From NCBI GenBank assembly GCA_025642075.2, contig JAODUO010000620.1, positions 122,501 to 186,500 of the forward strand: 64,000 nucleotides of DNA, written 5' to 3'. Positions within the stretch are counted from its first letter, which is position 1. The number at the start of each line of letters is the position of its first letter. The translations under genes and the position numbers were made by a program. Source of the DNA: Ridgeia piscesae. Its lineage: Eukaryota; Annelida; Polychaeta; Sabellida; Siboglinidae. The notes under the pieces are model-generated. The model was not told the DNA's origin, searched no databases, and was given only the letters and a program-made list of their open reading frames with translations. This document shows positions 1-11,339 of the stretch, piece after piece.

Positions 1-109
<109 letters not shown>

Positions 110-154
110 CAAAGTAACTAACCCGAATACATTACTTAGTCTCCCCCCCTCCCC

Positions 155-255
155 TCTGCTGTCCATCGCGCCCGATGATGACAATACTCAAACCTGTCAT
201 CGTGGCTTTCATCCCATCGCCATAAGACTTGCCCTACATCTTCGCTTGAGCTCAT
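155..255 (-). mobile_element. LINE 3'-tail remnant
   Basis: On the minus strand this matches the 3' ends of the LINE at 20178-20686 and of the remnant at 55645-55737. Shared words include a gcgaagatg..agggcaagt block, a tatggcgatggg block and a final catcatcgg..cgatggacagcag block. Only the terminal 100 bp or so is recognisable. The short plus-strand ORF at 310-510 beside it has no recognisable content. Confidence 0.5.
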
Positions 256-861
256 GTTTTAGGTGCCAAGGCGGTCGCGCATCAGCATCATCACCCTCTG
301 GTCTGGACCATGGAGACTTTAACCAAATGGAGCACTATGTGCGACGACTGGAAGTCTAGCTGGTTGCCCCGCAGTGGAAAGAAGTTGCCTTCAAACCTCA
401 GTTCTAATGCCACCGTTGGTCAACATGAGTTGACTCCTCCGCCAACACTAGATACAAGCATATTGCTGCTGACCAATGCTGACTATTTACCCATAGTAAC
501 TAATAAGTAATATACAGTTACTATGGGTAACTATTACTTAGTAATGCCATATGACATAATCAAATATAATCTAAATTAAACAATAAAACATACATTACAC
601 AAAATAAAAAAAACCGATTATTCAACAAGATTTCTAAACACTTACAGGCCTAACTACGGCAAAACTGCTTTTTGAACGATTGGTGGTTTTTTTACAAACA
701 ACGTTTTATATGAAATATAAACTTGAGAGTGAAATACCATGAGAGGACACAAATGTAGCATGCTAAAGTGTCTGCTGTGCCAATCTGCCGTCAAGTCGTT
801 GGAGGAGGCTACAGTACCTACGCCGTGTGCTACACAGCCATGCTCGTGAATCAAGTTTGTA

Positions 862-865
<4 letters not shown>

Positions 866-949
<84 letters not shown>
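866..949. repeat. (TA)n microsatellite
   Basis: About 42 uninterrupted TA units. Confidence 0.97.
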
Positions 950-955
<6 letters not shown>

Positions 956-1549
956 AATAAATATAAATAGTACATTAAACGACTGTGACGTCATTAGGGT
1001 TCTGCATTGTTTTTTCTTAGACATTAATCCAGGTATTATTTTGACTGAAATTTCTATATTCGCCCCTCACAAAACGAACTTATACAAAAAGACTAAAAAT
1101 AAAATACAAATGCTGCTTTTGGCCTAATGGTAGAACGTCATAATCGTTCTACTACGTCACAATACGTACACGTTGACCCCACGTCATTAACGTACATGTA
1201 TGTCAAGCATATAATATTATACGTATAATGTAGGCCAAACAAATACATTCGTGTTCGAGTCACGTGTTCTGTGTCTAGCATGAATAGCGTTTTAATTGGT
1301 ATAATAAGAAACATTGCGACTTATTATAAAAGTAAAAATAGCTACGTGCAACAACGAAACAAAATCGCATGGGACGTGATTTTTGCATGTTGAAATCGTT
1401 AACTTTCAGTTTCGTAGCAAGATGTTATTAAATTAAAAACAATTTCTAAAATGCCACGTAGACTATAAGTCTGTGTGAAAGGGGGTGACCAGTATCGTAG
1501 GTTTATCAAAGACAAGGGCCAGTGTCCAGCGAATGTACCCCGTTAAATT

Positions 1550-1554
<5 letters not shown>

Positions 1555-1598
<44 letters not shown>
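1555..1598. repeat. (TA)n microsatellite
   Basis: About 22 TA units. Confidence 0.95.
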
Positions 1599-1601
<3 letters not shown>

Positions 1602-2030
1602 TATATAAGAAGTGTTCCGCTTATACGTAGATCTCAAGTAGACGAGTGGTTTTGGTGATTTGGTAAAATTCAACGTTTTAACAAGTCTAAACAGATAGCA
1701 TGCAGGCCTACAGGTGCGGAATTTTTAAGATTCTCAAGAGGTTGGAAAAACACATCACTAAAAGTCAACCATGCTTCCGGCTAGCAGAAGAAACCCGAAG
1801 TAAATGTCCACGTCTCGAATCATCTCTCTGAATGTCGCGACATGCGTCCGATTTAAATCAGCTTAGACTGCGATTCGAGCCGACGAGTCCGCTTGTTCCG
1901 TCATACAATCCGCACAATGCACAAAACGTACATGCTAACAAAAACGTAGAGGGTCTGCGGTTTCTAATAAACGAACAGAGGACATATTTAGTTTCTGCCG
2001 GTGACAAGATGTGCAGGGTTAGACAGAGAC

Positions 2031-2237
2031 TCATGCCGCTATCAGGACCGTTCTGTTGCACTGTAAAATGCAGAATCTGAGGGATTCATAGCAGACTTCC
2101 TTCTTGAATACGTGGCCAACTTGGCAACCTCCCATGCAGCGATTGAACTGGTTCATGCAGTCTTCAAAGCACCTATACAAGGCACCACCCTCGTGTGCTG
2201 CCGTCATACAGAGGCATAGGAACACAAGCACAAGGCA
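2031..2237 (-). CDS. Small cysteine-rich secreted peptide, 3' coding exon
   Basis: Minus-strand exon that opens after a plausible acceptor (AG at 2239-2238) and ends at TGA (2033-2031). It starts with a hydrophobic stretch (CLVLVFLCLCMTAA) that looks like the end of a signal peptide. The mature part has the spacing C-x3-C-x6-C-x3-C-x10-C-x6-C-x3-C. Paired CxxxC motifs are typical of helical-hairpin cysteine-stabilised peptides, a fold that includes secreted peptides with defence, hormone and venom roles. There is no in-frame ATG before the hydrophobic core, so an upstream exon must supply the start; I could not find it. The family is not recognised and no function is assigned. The regular cysteine spacing plus the secretory leader is the whole case; a chance ORF remains possible. 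Confidence 0.45.
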   Translation of the reverse strand, partial: CLVLVFLCLCMTAAHEGGALYRCFEDCMNQFNRCMGGCQVGHVFKKEVCYESLRFCILQCNRTVLIAA

Positions 2238-3105
2238 CTGTAACAGACAATCAAGTGTTCTAGTAAGTGGCGTGTCTATGGGGTCTTATAATGTCACAGC
2301 AAAGCCATTTTTCGGTTTTTAAACTGTTGTGTCATCCGCTAAGAGATGGCGATGGTTGATGTTTCAGATCGAGAACACGCGCGCGCTCTCACACGTATGC
2401 ACGCGCACGCACGCCCGTATATGCACGCACACACGCACGCACGCAACACCCCACACAAACACCCACTCACACTCATACAGTTCGGTACGCACGTACGTAA
2501 ACAGAAACAAAACAATCACGTTCTAAATGTTCGAGTGATCACATGCTCGCCAACGGTACTCGACCTCAAAGTTAAATATCTCTAGACGTTTCACAGTAAT
2601 ATGTATATAGAGCCAAGATAGTTTATATAATATTTATTGGCAACACTAAACTTCAACAATTTACAGATGGTCCAATCGGGCTTCATTTTTGTCATATTGT
2701 GTGTATAATAAAAACTGTATTTCACGGTGGAGAGACATGAAACTAAGTACTTACGATATTTCGCTTAGACACCATTACGCACACCGTCAGGCTACACCAT
2801 CCTGAAAGACGCGAGAACGTGACACCAGCATGCCAAGAAGATTCTACAATATGCTATAGAGTTTAGGCGCGCATTTATATTATTTACATTCTAAAACTTT
2901 CCATTATTAATAATACATAGATTCGATTTAATTCCTCGTTGGAGTTGAGCCAGTAAGCATACATATTTACAGCGCCATTCTTATAATGTATGATGGTTGC
3001 CTTATTAAAATAGGCTTTCTAAATTAATAATCTCTATGACGTATTTATTCACCCGATACAGCGTTCATTTCAATCTGTTTCCAGTTACGTCATCCTGCTT
3101 GATTT

Positions 3106-3291
3106 ATCTCTCTCTCTCTCTCTCCCTCTGACTCACTCACTCACTCACTCACTCACTCACTCACTCACTCACTCACTCACTCACTCACTCACTCACTCAC
3201 TCTCACTCACTCACTCACTCACTCACTCCCTCACTCACTCACTCACTCACTCACTCACTCCCTCCCTCACTCACTCACTCAGTCACTCTCA
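3106..3291. repeat. (TC)n followed by (ACTC)n microsatellite
   Basis: A short TC tract to about 3129 passes into an ACTC tetranucleotide repeat with a few single-base interruptions. Confidence 0.95.
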
Positions 3292-3732
3292 CCCAACCAC
3301 CCAGTCAACCACCAACATGTGTATGTGTGAATATGTATGCATATCGTTAGATGAATAATATTTCGTTATACACATTGCTATAATTTTATTAGTTTTAAAA
3401 GTCTTACCAATGCAACAGCGTCTCCTGTACACATGTGCTTAGCATCTATCCCTTGACGTCGAAATGACTTTATCTTGTGGTCCCGTTACGTATAAACTGA
3501 CGGTTATTGACATGAGGTCAAGTGCTAGCTATCAACGTCGAGTGCGGTTACGAGGCGGAGATAGTTGTGTTAATATAAACATGATCAATCCAGCCAAAAA
3601 CAATTCCAAATACGGCGAAAAAATTTCCATCGGTGTTCCATTGTTCTCTTGTATAAGAACTGATTATATTTTGGTTGTTTTTCTAATTTCCCAATCAACA
3701 TCGCGATTTGAAAAAATTACCAATATATAATT

Positions 3733-3740
3733 ATGTGTGT

Positions 3741-3821
<81 letters not shown>
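3733..3821. repeat. (GT)n microsatellite
   Basis: GT dinucleotide repeat with one early interruption (tatg). ORFs on either strand here are repeat artefacts. Confidence 0.96.
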
Positions 3822-3822
<1 letters not shown>

Positions 3823-4723
3823 AGTATAATATATTATATAATGTATATACACATGCATATGTGTGTTTGTTTTGTACCCACGGCAGATCGCTTCGTAAAA
3901 CTGTTATGTGCACTGTTCTCACGGCTGACGCACTTGCGACAACCGAAGTTTGACTTAGCTAACTTCTCCACTTCGCCTAGGGAAGAGACGACAGCACCTG
4001 AACCACACATTTGGACAACTTCAGCTAGCCTTGATCATTGCCTCAGTTGGTAGCCTTACGCAACTCTTGCGGTTACATTTTTAAATTTTAAGGCCAGAAA
4101 ACAAGTACAAAGGCACTTGATTATCTGGTGATTGTCTGTTGTATTTTACAAGTGGGTTATTCTGAAGCAATGCCTGAGGCTAGTCGGCGTTATCCAAATA
4201 TTTAGTGTCGAGTACCAGAGCACTGTCAACGCCAAATGATCCCAGTGCACCTCGCTTTTTATTACTGCATCGAATTCACAAGAGGCCATCCGTAAAATTC
4301 AAACTGTTGACTTTTTGAGACGACCCACCCTTTATAGTTCTACTTTGAGTATTAGCCGCGTAGGTCTATTTAGAGTGCAATTAATGTTTACATACAACAA
4401 TATTCGCATTTTTTACTTGGGTGATTTTGAGTAACACACAGAATGTTACGAACTTCGTCACTGTATTTTGAACGTAACTGAAACATGAAATACTTGTCAA
4501 TTACGTATAAAAGACACAACTACTGAATTATAAGTTCTTATACAGCACAAAATGCAGTCCTTAGGACTGTTCAAGGCGCTTTACACTTTACTCCCTGGGG
4601 GTCTTCAATCGAGCACCATCTCGGCTTCATTTGGAAACATCCAACGATGCAATTAATGCGCGAAAACAATTCGTACATGAATAACCACCACTATCTATAG
4701 CCACGTACTCATTCATACAGATG

Positions 4724-4831
4724 AGTAAACTAATAATTCGAGCCCGAATTCTCTTAATTAAGTGAACTAATGAATCGAGCCCGGATTCTCTTCGTTCAGT
4801 GAACTAATGAATGGAACCCGAATTATCTAGC
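4724..4831. repeat. 37-bp tandem repeat, three copies
   Basis: Three diverged copies start at 4724, 4761 and 4798. Each contains actaat.aat.gagcccg.att and is 37 bp apart from the next. Confidence 0.85.
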
Positions 4832-5392
4832 CGACGCTCTAGAACTTGAACCAGCGCACTTCACATTTTGCATGCCATGTTAATTATATAGAAAACTATT
4901 TTTACTGTATCACAATGTTTAAGGGAGGGTGCCAGCGCCTCTGCCCAAAATTGGCCAAGCAGTGATTTGTAACGGGAAAACTGCTGTCTAGAACGTGGGA
5001 ATTTTAGCCAATCAATTTTGTTTTGTTCTGGATGTTTTGTTTATCATTTGAACGTGTTGCAGGCGGAATCTTTTGAATTGCCAACATTGTTCCGAAGAAA
5101 GTAGGCATAATAAATCAGGCATGTGAGAGAGAGGAGGCAAGTCATTTCTGAGAAACAGTTGCACGCTTTACAAAAGGTTATATTTGACATAGGCCTAAAA
5201 CCTCTCGAGTGTTATTCTTGCAATGCCTGTGAACGTGATGGCGATTCATTGTAATGACAGGCAAGTTCACGATCATTGACATTGTACAAGCGACATATTT
5301 ATTTTTAGATTGCTTCGTGAGTTCGTACAGATCACTAAATTTTGCATGTCGTGGCGACATTTCCGGATCCTATTTTAGGAGTATTTGTCAGA

Positions 5393-5664
5393 GGAAATAT
5401 CCCCCACCTTTTCAGTTCAGAAAGCTCACTGATCACTCTCCTCTCTTATTAACCCTACATAGGGGGCGCGGGACCTATATATTCATATATAAATATTATA
5501 TATATACACACATTATATATGTATATAATATATATATATATATATATTATATATACAAATTGGTCCCGCGCCCCCTATGTAGGGTTATTAACAGAGGAAA
5601 GGGATCAGTCTCGCTATATGCCCGTAATTTTGCTTTCTGAACTGAAAAGGTGGGGGATATTCCC
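5393..5664. repeat. Fold-back element with nested inverted repeats
   Basis: The outer arms of about 33 bp (atatcccccaccttttcag at the left, its complement at the right) enclose a second inverted pair, aaccctacatagggggcgcg at 5451-5475 and its complement at 5563-5587. An AT microsatellite lies at the centre. The layout is that of a non-autonomous fold-back or MITE-like element. No coding sequence is present. Confidence 0.8.
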
Positions 5665-5696
5665 TATGCTGTCTCCCTCAGGCTAAAAAAATGGGG

Positions 5697-5741
5697 GATA
5701 ATTAAGTGGCGGCCGCCAGATAATTAAGTGGCGGCCGCCAG
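5697..5741. repeat. 22-bp direct duplication
   Basis: Two adjacent copies of gataattaagtggcggccg.. at 5697 and 5719, each with the GCGGCCGC palindrome, immediately right of the fold-back element. Confidence 0.9.
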
Positions 5742-6048
5742 AAAAATATACATTCACCGTGGCACCAACGGGCTTCCATAGAAACGAATAGCTAGTGTAG
5801 CTTGTCGTCACCGGTGTGGTCTAGCGGGTGGCATACCGAATTATATCTAAGAGGTGCATATTTACCTTTCACTTTTTTGTAAACAAAAGTTACCGGTTTG
5901 AGTCGGTTCACCTGGCAATTGTGCTTTCTTTGCTGCAGCTATATCCAAACCAGAACGAATTATCCACCATTTCATAGACATCTTAAAGATAAATTCTGCA
6001 AACACCTGGAGCGTGAACATTTAGAAGCCACATGTTGCGTCATACACA

Positions 6049-6095
<47 letters not shown>

Positions 6096-7704
6096 CACAC
6101 ACCTAAAATTACTATGTATTTGATGCACAATAATAGAATGATGATAAATACCAAAACATCAATTGCAAAACATATTTTATTTTAATAAGACAATCACAAC
6201 GGATTAAAACAACGTGCACAACGGTTCTGAATTATTGCACAGAAAGATACCTTATGGGAACATTAAATTAATACTATGGTAAGTTACTGCTAAATATTAC
6301 AATAACTCGGACGCAATCTATTGAATAAATAAAATATACCCAATCATACCCACAGTTACATTTAATTTAAATGTGTTTGCACAAATTTAAAAGCAACATA
6401 TTTCTCAAAACATATACCAATGATAATCACACTGGTGACTGAAGTTCGATCGGCCATCAGTAATATTTATTTTACATCGAACATTTTGTTTTGGCAGTTA
6501 GAATAAAACACAATTTGGTACTTGTACGTGACCAATATTATAGTGTATCAAGATGTAGGACTTCGCTAAAACAGTTACAGTTCATACCAGACAAAATAAA
6601 TCACTTTAATACCCACACTGATGCTCCAAGCATGACTGAACATCATTGCCTCCCAGGTAGATGTCATGTTAGCAGAGTTGATGGTTTGTTTAGAACAGTT
6701 CCACAGACATGGAACACGTTTCATATAGCAGCTAACAATCTGCACAATGGAACACAACATTAAGGAAAATAATTGATACATCCACCAGCCACCCAAACTA
6801 CACTTTATATACTCTGTTGAAACTTGGCCAATTTCGATCACTCATCTTTCCTTGTGCCTTTCAGAACGACACAAGCCATCTGTGTCTTCTACAGTACGAC
6901 AGTAAGTAAAATATCCCACACATAAAGCAGTTGTGTCTCCATCTCTGCGCTACTGGATCTTGCCTCCTATGGCAAAATTTGTTGCCCAATTGGGCATGTG
7001 AGAGCCCAGTCGCATGAGAGCCATGATACTGGCTGCATCAGCACAGCACACCCAGCAGTTGGTGCTGTATACACTGCCATTGCTGGCAAACACTTGTGGG
7101 GCTCATTTCACCGAGATTCTTAAAAGCTTTTAAGTATGATTTTGTTGGTAAATAATAACACTAAAATGTATTTTGAAAATATTCCTTAACTTTTCTGTCA
7201 CATTCCGTTTTAGGATGGATTCTCCTCAATAGCGTTATCTTAGTGGAACGGGCCCCAGTCACATTATTATTAATTATAAATCTAGAAATCTGTTACCATT
7301 CACCTTACATACAATTACATACATAAAATATTCACAACATGTAATTAATCTGTTCATATCCTGTGTCGAGGTCTGGTCCATTCTGTGCTGTGGTCTGCAT
7401 CACAAACAAAAGACCAACAAAATTAATTGATTCTATAGCAATTATGTTTTATATTTCCATAATTATAGATGCTCAATTGTTCAGCAGAATTATAATTGTA
7501 CATTTCTACTCCAATAGAATCGTAGTGGTTAAACTGCATCTTGTATTTTTCTGTCACATGTTTAATCGGAGTACGTTAGCACCAATACATGAAATACATT
7601 AGCACATATTTGAAGTTACTGTACAATTAATCTTGTTTCATTTGTAAAAGGACCACAGCTAGGATTCAACTGATTGCTGATCACGGTGTCTGTCAGGAAG
7701 CTGG
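5742..7704. other. Gene-free stretch, possible LINE scrap
   Basis: Includes a (CACG)n microsatellite at 6047-6095. The plus-strand ORF at 6491-6763 ends in a motif (RTVPQTWNTF) that resembles the C-terminal ends of LINE reverse transcriptases, but the match is too short to call. The rest is AT-rich unique sequence. Confidence 0.4.
6047..6095. repeat. (CACG)n microsatellite
   Basis: Tetranucleotide repeat of about 12 units. Confidence 0.95.
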
Positions 7705-9449
7705 TCAGGACCGAGCTGGCTCTATGTTGCCTGGCGAGACAGCAGGCGGCTCAGGGGACGCGGGAGTCGAAACTGGCGCGTTCATGACCACTCTTCTGAG
7801 GGCGTCAAACACATAGTAGCCAACACCACACGCTGGTCAACAGAAATGTACACATTCGTCAGTACTAAATATAAATAATAAAATAAACAACAATAATAGT
7901 AACAGCTCCATGATAGCAACTGTCAGTCTCTGAAGAGTCTCCTGGTCCTACTCTTTATTAATACAATTTTTTGTTAGTTATCAAACACTATAAATAGAAC
8001 ACTTTAAAGAGAAAATTCACATTTAAAAAGTTTTCCCACAACGAAATAGTCTGATACGATTTTAATCATAATAAATTTCAGCTTCACAATGAGCCTCTGT
8101 TATGAAAATATGTAGAACTGTCTCATTAAACTTCAAAGCTGTTTTCCTCAGAACACTTTCAATGGTAACCTTGCACCTAATACAGAAGCTAGGAAACTTG
8201 TTTTTATGTGTTTTGTGATATTTTCCCAGTCTATTTATTAAAGTACTTAACTCGAAAACACTGCTAAGTTAGTTTTACAATTTGTCACTATTATGGAAGA
8301 ATTTCTCCAGCGTTTTGTTAAAACAGCATAAAACATTAGGATGCTTAATCTGTACTGCCACCAGTGATATAGACACAGCATAGAGAGTGAGGAGAAGAAA
8401 GAACAGTAACCATGGCCAACCTCACCCCAGACGACAGGGTTAACAGGAGGAGAGCAACAACAGAAGATTTACCTTTTCTACCTTAGGTGTTTTATAACAT
8501 TTGCATTTTGCCAGTCTATTTTCATAAGTACTTCACTCATAACGACTTCACTAAATTTCGTTTTGTAATATGGTTAACAGTCTACAACAGAAATCGGATG
8601 CACTATTTGTTGTGCCTCGGCATACGTACCAATGGCGACCGCGATGAGGATCCAGGCATTGTATGTCATGACGGCCAGCATGATGCAGTACGCCACCACC
8701 ACGTGAACCATGTGTATACCTGCTCGACCCGCCTGGCACAAGATCCTGGACGAACATAACATTTGAATAAACATCCTACTTTTATACATTATACTAATGA
8801 AATTTTATGTAGTTCCGGTGTCTGCCATGTAGTGGCGCTTATGGCACTTTCACAGAATTTTGTTCATTAACGAAATATAAAAAGTCATATTAAAACAATA
8901 ATAATGATACTGATAAAGCGATATTAAAAAGTCATATTAAAACAATAATAATGATACTGATAAAGCGATATTAAAAAGTCATATTAAAACAATAATAATG
9001 ATACTGATAAAGCGATATTAAAAAGTCATATTAAAACAATAATAATGATACTGATAAAGCGATATTAAAAAGTCATATTAAAACAATAATAATGATACTG
9101 ATAAAGCGATATTAAAAAGTCATATTAAAACAATAATAATGAAACTGATAAAGCGATATTAAATAAAGAAAATGGTGTAGCCAAAATGATAACAAAATCA
9201 CCTACCATTTATGTACATATTACGTGATATTTATGTATGATATTATTATCAAGTGAATCACTGACCTGTTCTTCTTTTGATGTCGTTCTGTTGCACCGTT
9301 GACCAGTGGTCTGAGGTGAGCTTGACCATTGTCTCCGGCCACAGGTGGACAACATGGCTTGCTGGCCTTGCCACAATACGCCTGGGTGAGTTTAAGGACC
9401 TCCAGAAAGAACACCATGCCCCCCGTCGCCACACACATGCCCAGCAGTG
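7705..9449 (-). CDS. CTR-type copper transporter, three 3' exons
   Basis: Minus-strand gene for a CTR/SLC31 copper uptake protein, a three-helix membrane protein that forms trimers and passes Cu(I) through a methionine-lined pore. Exons: 9449-9266, 8745-8630 and 7832-7705 (TGA at 7707-7705). All junctions are GT/AG and the phases match (2 then 1). Exon 1 seen here carries TM1 (MCVATGGMVFFLEVLKL) and a cysteine- and proline-rich loop. Exon 2 carries TM2 with the diagnostic MxxxM motif (YCIMLAVMTYNAW) and the start of TM3. Exon 3 completes TM3 with the family GxxxG-like segment CGVGYYVF and adds a Pro/Ser-rich tail. The methionine-rich N-terminal exon should lie above 9449, but I could not identify it; the insertions at 9.6-14 kb may lie in that intron. 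Intron 1 holds the 47-bp tandem repeat. The family call is strong; paralogue identity is open. Confidence 0.82.
8879..9160. repeat. 47-bp tandem repeat, six copies
   Basis: Six near-identical 47-bp copies start every 47 bases from 8879 (aaaaagtcatattaaaacaa...). Only one substitution is obvious, in the last copy, so the expansion is recent. It lies in the copper-transporter intron between 9265 and 8746. Confidence 0.97.
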
Positions 9450-9631
9450 CTGCAACGCAACGTTGTTATCAGCATGAATGTTGCTACCGGATTCAGTTAA
9501 GTTCATACCTGTATCTCAAGATACCTCTCCACATCCAGTGGGTTCCCTAAAGAGCTTTCTGTGTCACCTCAACACTTTCATCAACATTGCACTGCTGGTT
9601 ACTCATGTTATAGACTAACTTACTGCCACCT

Positions 9632-9855
9632 TTATTCATTAGACAGACAAAATCTCTGCAACAACGAATAGTATTTAAACATATTACAACGGTTCATGAT
9701 ATCTATATGATTTTGTGACAACGAATAGTATTTAAACATATTACAATGGTTCATGATATCTATATGATTCACAAAATCATATAGATATCATGAACCGTTG
9801 TAATATGTTTAAATACTATTCGTTGTTGCCGAGATTTCGTCTGTCTAATGAATAA
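9632..9855. repeat. Fold-back element with a duplicated arm
   Basis: The ends are inverted (tttattcattagacagac at the left, its complement at 9838-9855). The left arm carries a segment of about 55 bp (caacgaatagtatttaaaca...) twice in tandem, and the right arm carries it once inverted. The inner ends meet with almost no loop, giving a long hairpin. Confidence 0.85.
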
Positions 9856-10365
9856 AAAGTGTTCGCAAAATGAAGGTCCAATTCACTCTTTAGAAAGTTT
9901 GTAACATAACAATATATTACAATTGGCGACCAGGTTGAGTAATCAATCATGGCAACATAATATATTAGACAAGTCGGCGAGTTCAATGAAGCTGTTGAAG
10001 ACTGTGAAAAGTACGTGGCGAGACTTGATCATTGGACGAAACTGAATGACCTCACAAATGACAAAATGGTTGGTATGTTACTGTTGGGAATGGAACCAAA
10101 TGTCTACAAACTGTTGAAGGACATATTAATGCAAGATAAACCCAACAACAAAACACACAAGCAGTTATGTCAGCAATTGGTGAATGACGTTTCTCCTAAG
10201 CCACTGGTCATCACTGAGTGATTCAAACTCCGCCCATTTAGTTAGAAAGAGGGAGAAACTGTAGCTGAATATGTAGTCACGTTGAAACGACTGACCATAA
10301 ACTGTGAATTCAGTGAATTCTTGAGCCAAGCACTGCATGATCGACTCATGTGCAGATTGAGGGGC
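9856..10365 (+). pseudogene. Gypsy-type LTR retrotransposon gag remnant
   Basis: A possible LTR end (..atattaca) is followed by a primer-binding-like TTGGCGACCAGG at 9923-9934. A gag frame then starts near 9950. Readable blocks include VGEFNEA, YVARLDHW, the LLGMEPNVYKLLKDIL block and, after frame breaks, KEGETVAEYVVTLKRL and LHDRLMCRL. These match the order of Ty3/Gypsy capsid-region proteins of animals. Several in-frame stops and shifts show that it is dead. No protease or polymerase follows; the sequence passes directly into a LINE fragment at about 10366. Confidence 0.7.
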
Positions 10366-10940
10366 AAATTGGATCATTATGGTATTAGAGCCAGCACCCA
10401 CCTCTGGATAAAACATTATCTGACCAACAGAACACAAGAAGTGCTGGTAGACGGGTGCAAGTACACGTGAGCTCTGGAGTCCCACAGGGAACTGTCCATG
10501 GGCCCCTCCTTTTCCTTTTCTATATAAAGGACATCCCCATCCAGATTTCTCAAAGGAAACCCTCAAAGTGTTCGTTGATGCTCTACTGGAAAATCAATAA
10601 TCATACTGACCAAGATAACTTACAACATGACCTCGTCAGACTGATCGACTGGGAACAAAACTGGCAAATGGCCTTCAACTCCTCTAAATGTGAAATAATG
10701 CACATTACCAGATCAAAATTATCCTTAGATAACTCCTACAGAATACATGGCGCAGCACTCAGAGCAGAACCAGTAGCAACACACTGCGGGATAGATATAA
10801 TGAAACAACCTCTCCTGGAACCAACACATCAACAAGAGAAACTAAAGTCCATTCCTCAGTCCACCAAAGGCTATCAGAGTATGGTCTGCCCTCACATCAA
10901 GTACTGCTGGAACCATTCAGGAACATCAACTCTCTAGAGT
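10366..10940 (+). pseudogene. Jockey-like LINE reverse transcriptase fragment
   Basis: Two overlapping frames give a reverse-transcriptase palm segment: HLWIKHYLTNRTQEVLVDG, then SSGVPQGTVHGPLLF (the usual SGVPQGxVLGPLLF motif), then the region where the catalytic FADD should be, here lost in a degraded stretch (KCSLMLYWKINN). DLVRLIDWEQNWQMAFNSSK follows. The ORF at 10455-10937 is open but lacks the catalytic aspartates, so the piece is inactive. It ends in a short palindrome (10919-10950, ggaacatcaactct and its complement). Confidence 0.8.
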
Positions 10941-10950
10941 TGATGTTCCT

Positions 10951-11339
10951 GTTGCTCTTGACCATCCCAGTTTCATCTGGAAATGTTGTTATAACATGAT
11001 ATTGTCGTAGCTAGTAGTGCCACACAGCGGATCACAGGAACACCATATAGCCAACTGGTCACGCTGCCAACCCATCCAACCAAGTGTGACTGTCAGGTAA
11101 AAAGAACTGCACCACGACACACACGGCTTGCCACTGATCGTGATCAAACGTCATTCCCAAGACAGATAACACAGAGACAGTCATCGCCGCACCACAGTTG
11201 CAAAGTAAGTCTTTTACTTCATGCAAATGTGTACAGTGCACAGTGACATTGGTGTCACAAGTGTTTTAAAAACCATGCCACGGAACTTGTGAAGAATTGT
11301 GCAAATTAGAAAACAATTGCATGTTTACAGGATTGTAGA
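10951..11339. other. Unassigned spacer
   Basis: No recognisable gene or repeat was seen between the LINE fragment and the MULE relic. Confidence 0.4.

Larger units (their letters stand above)
256..2030. other. Gene-free stretch with two (TA)n tracts
   Basis: No convincing coding exon was seen. The stretch holds (TA)n at 866-949 and 1555-1598, and AT-rich unique sequence. ORFs crossing the TA tract encode only Tyr-Ile repeats and are artefacts. Confidence 0.6.
2240..4723. other. Gene-free stretch, simple-sequence rich
   Basis: No recognisable exon. Contents are a degenerate (CACG) tract near 2380-2450, tetranucleotide and GT microsatellites (listed separately), and AT-rich unique sequence. 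Confidence 0.55.

Noticed and set aside
1120..1200. tRNA-like stretch (ggcctaatggtagaacgtca)
   Set aside because: Resembles a D-arm, but no acceptor stem, anticodon arm or TPsiC arm follows.
3664..4053. ORFs of Cys-Val and His-Thr repeats on both strands
   Set aside because: Translation of the (GT)n tract only.
4550..4660. SINE-like words (gttcaaggcgctttacactt)
   Set aside because: Reminiscent of common invertebrate repeats, but no boundaries, promoter boxes or second copy were found in the window.
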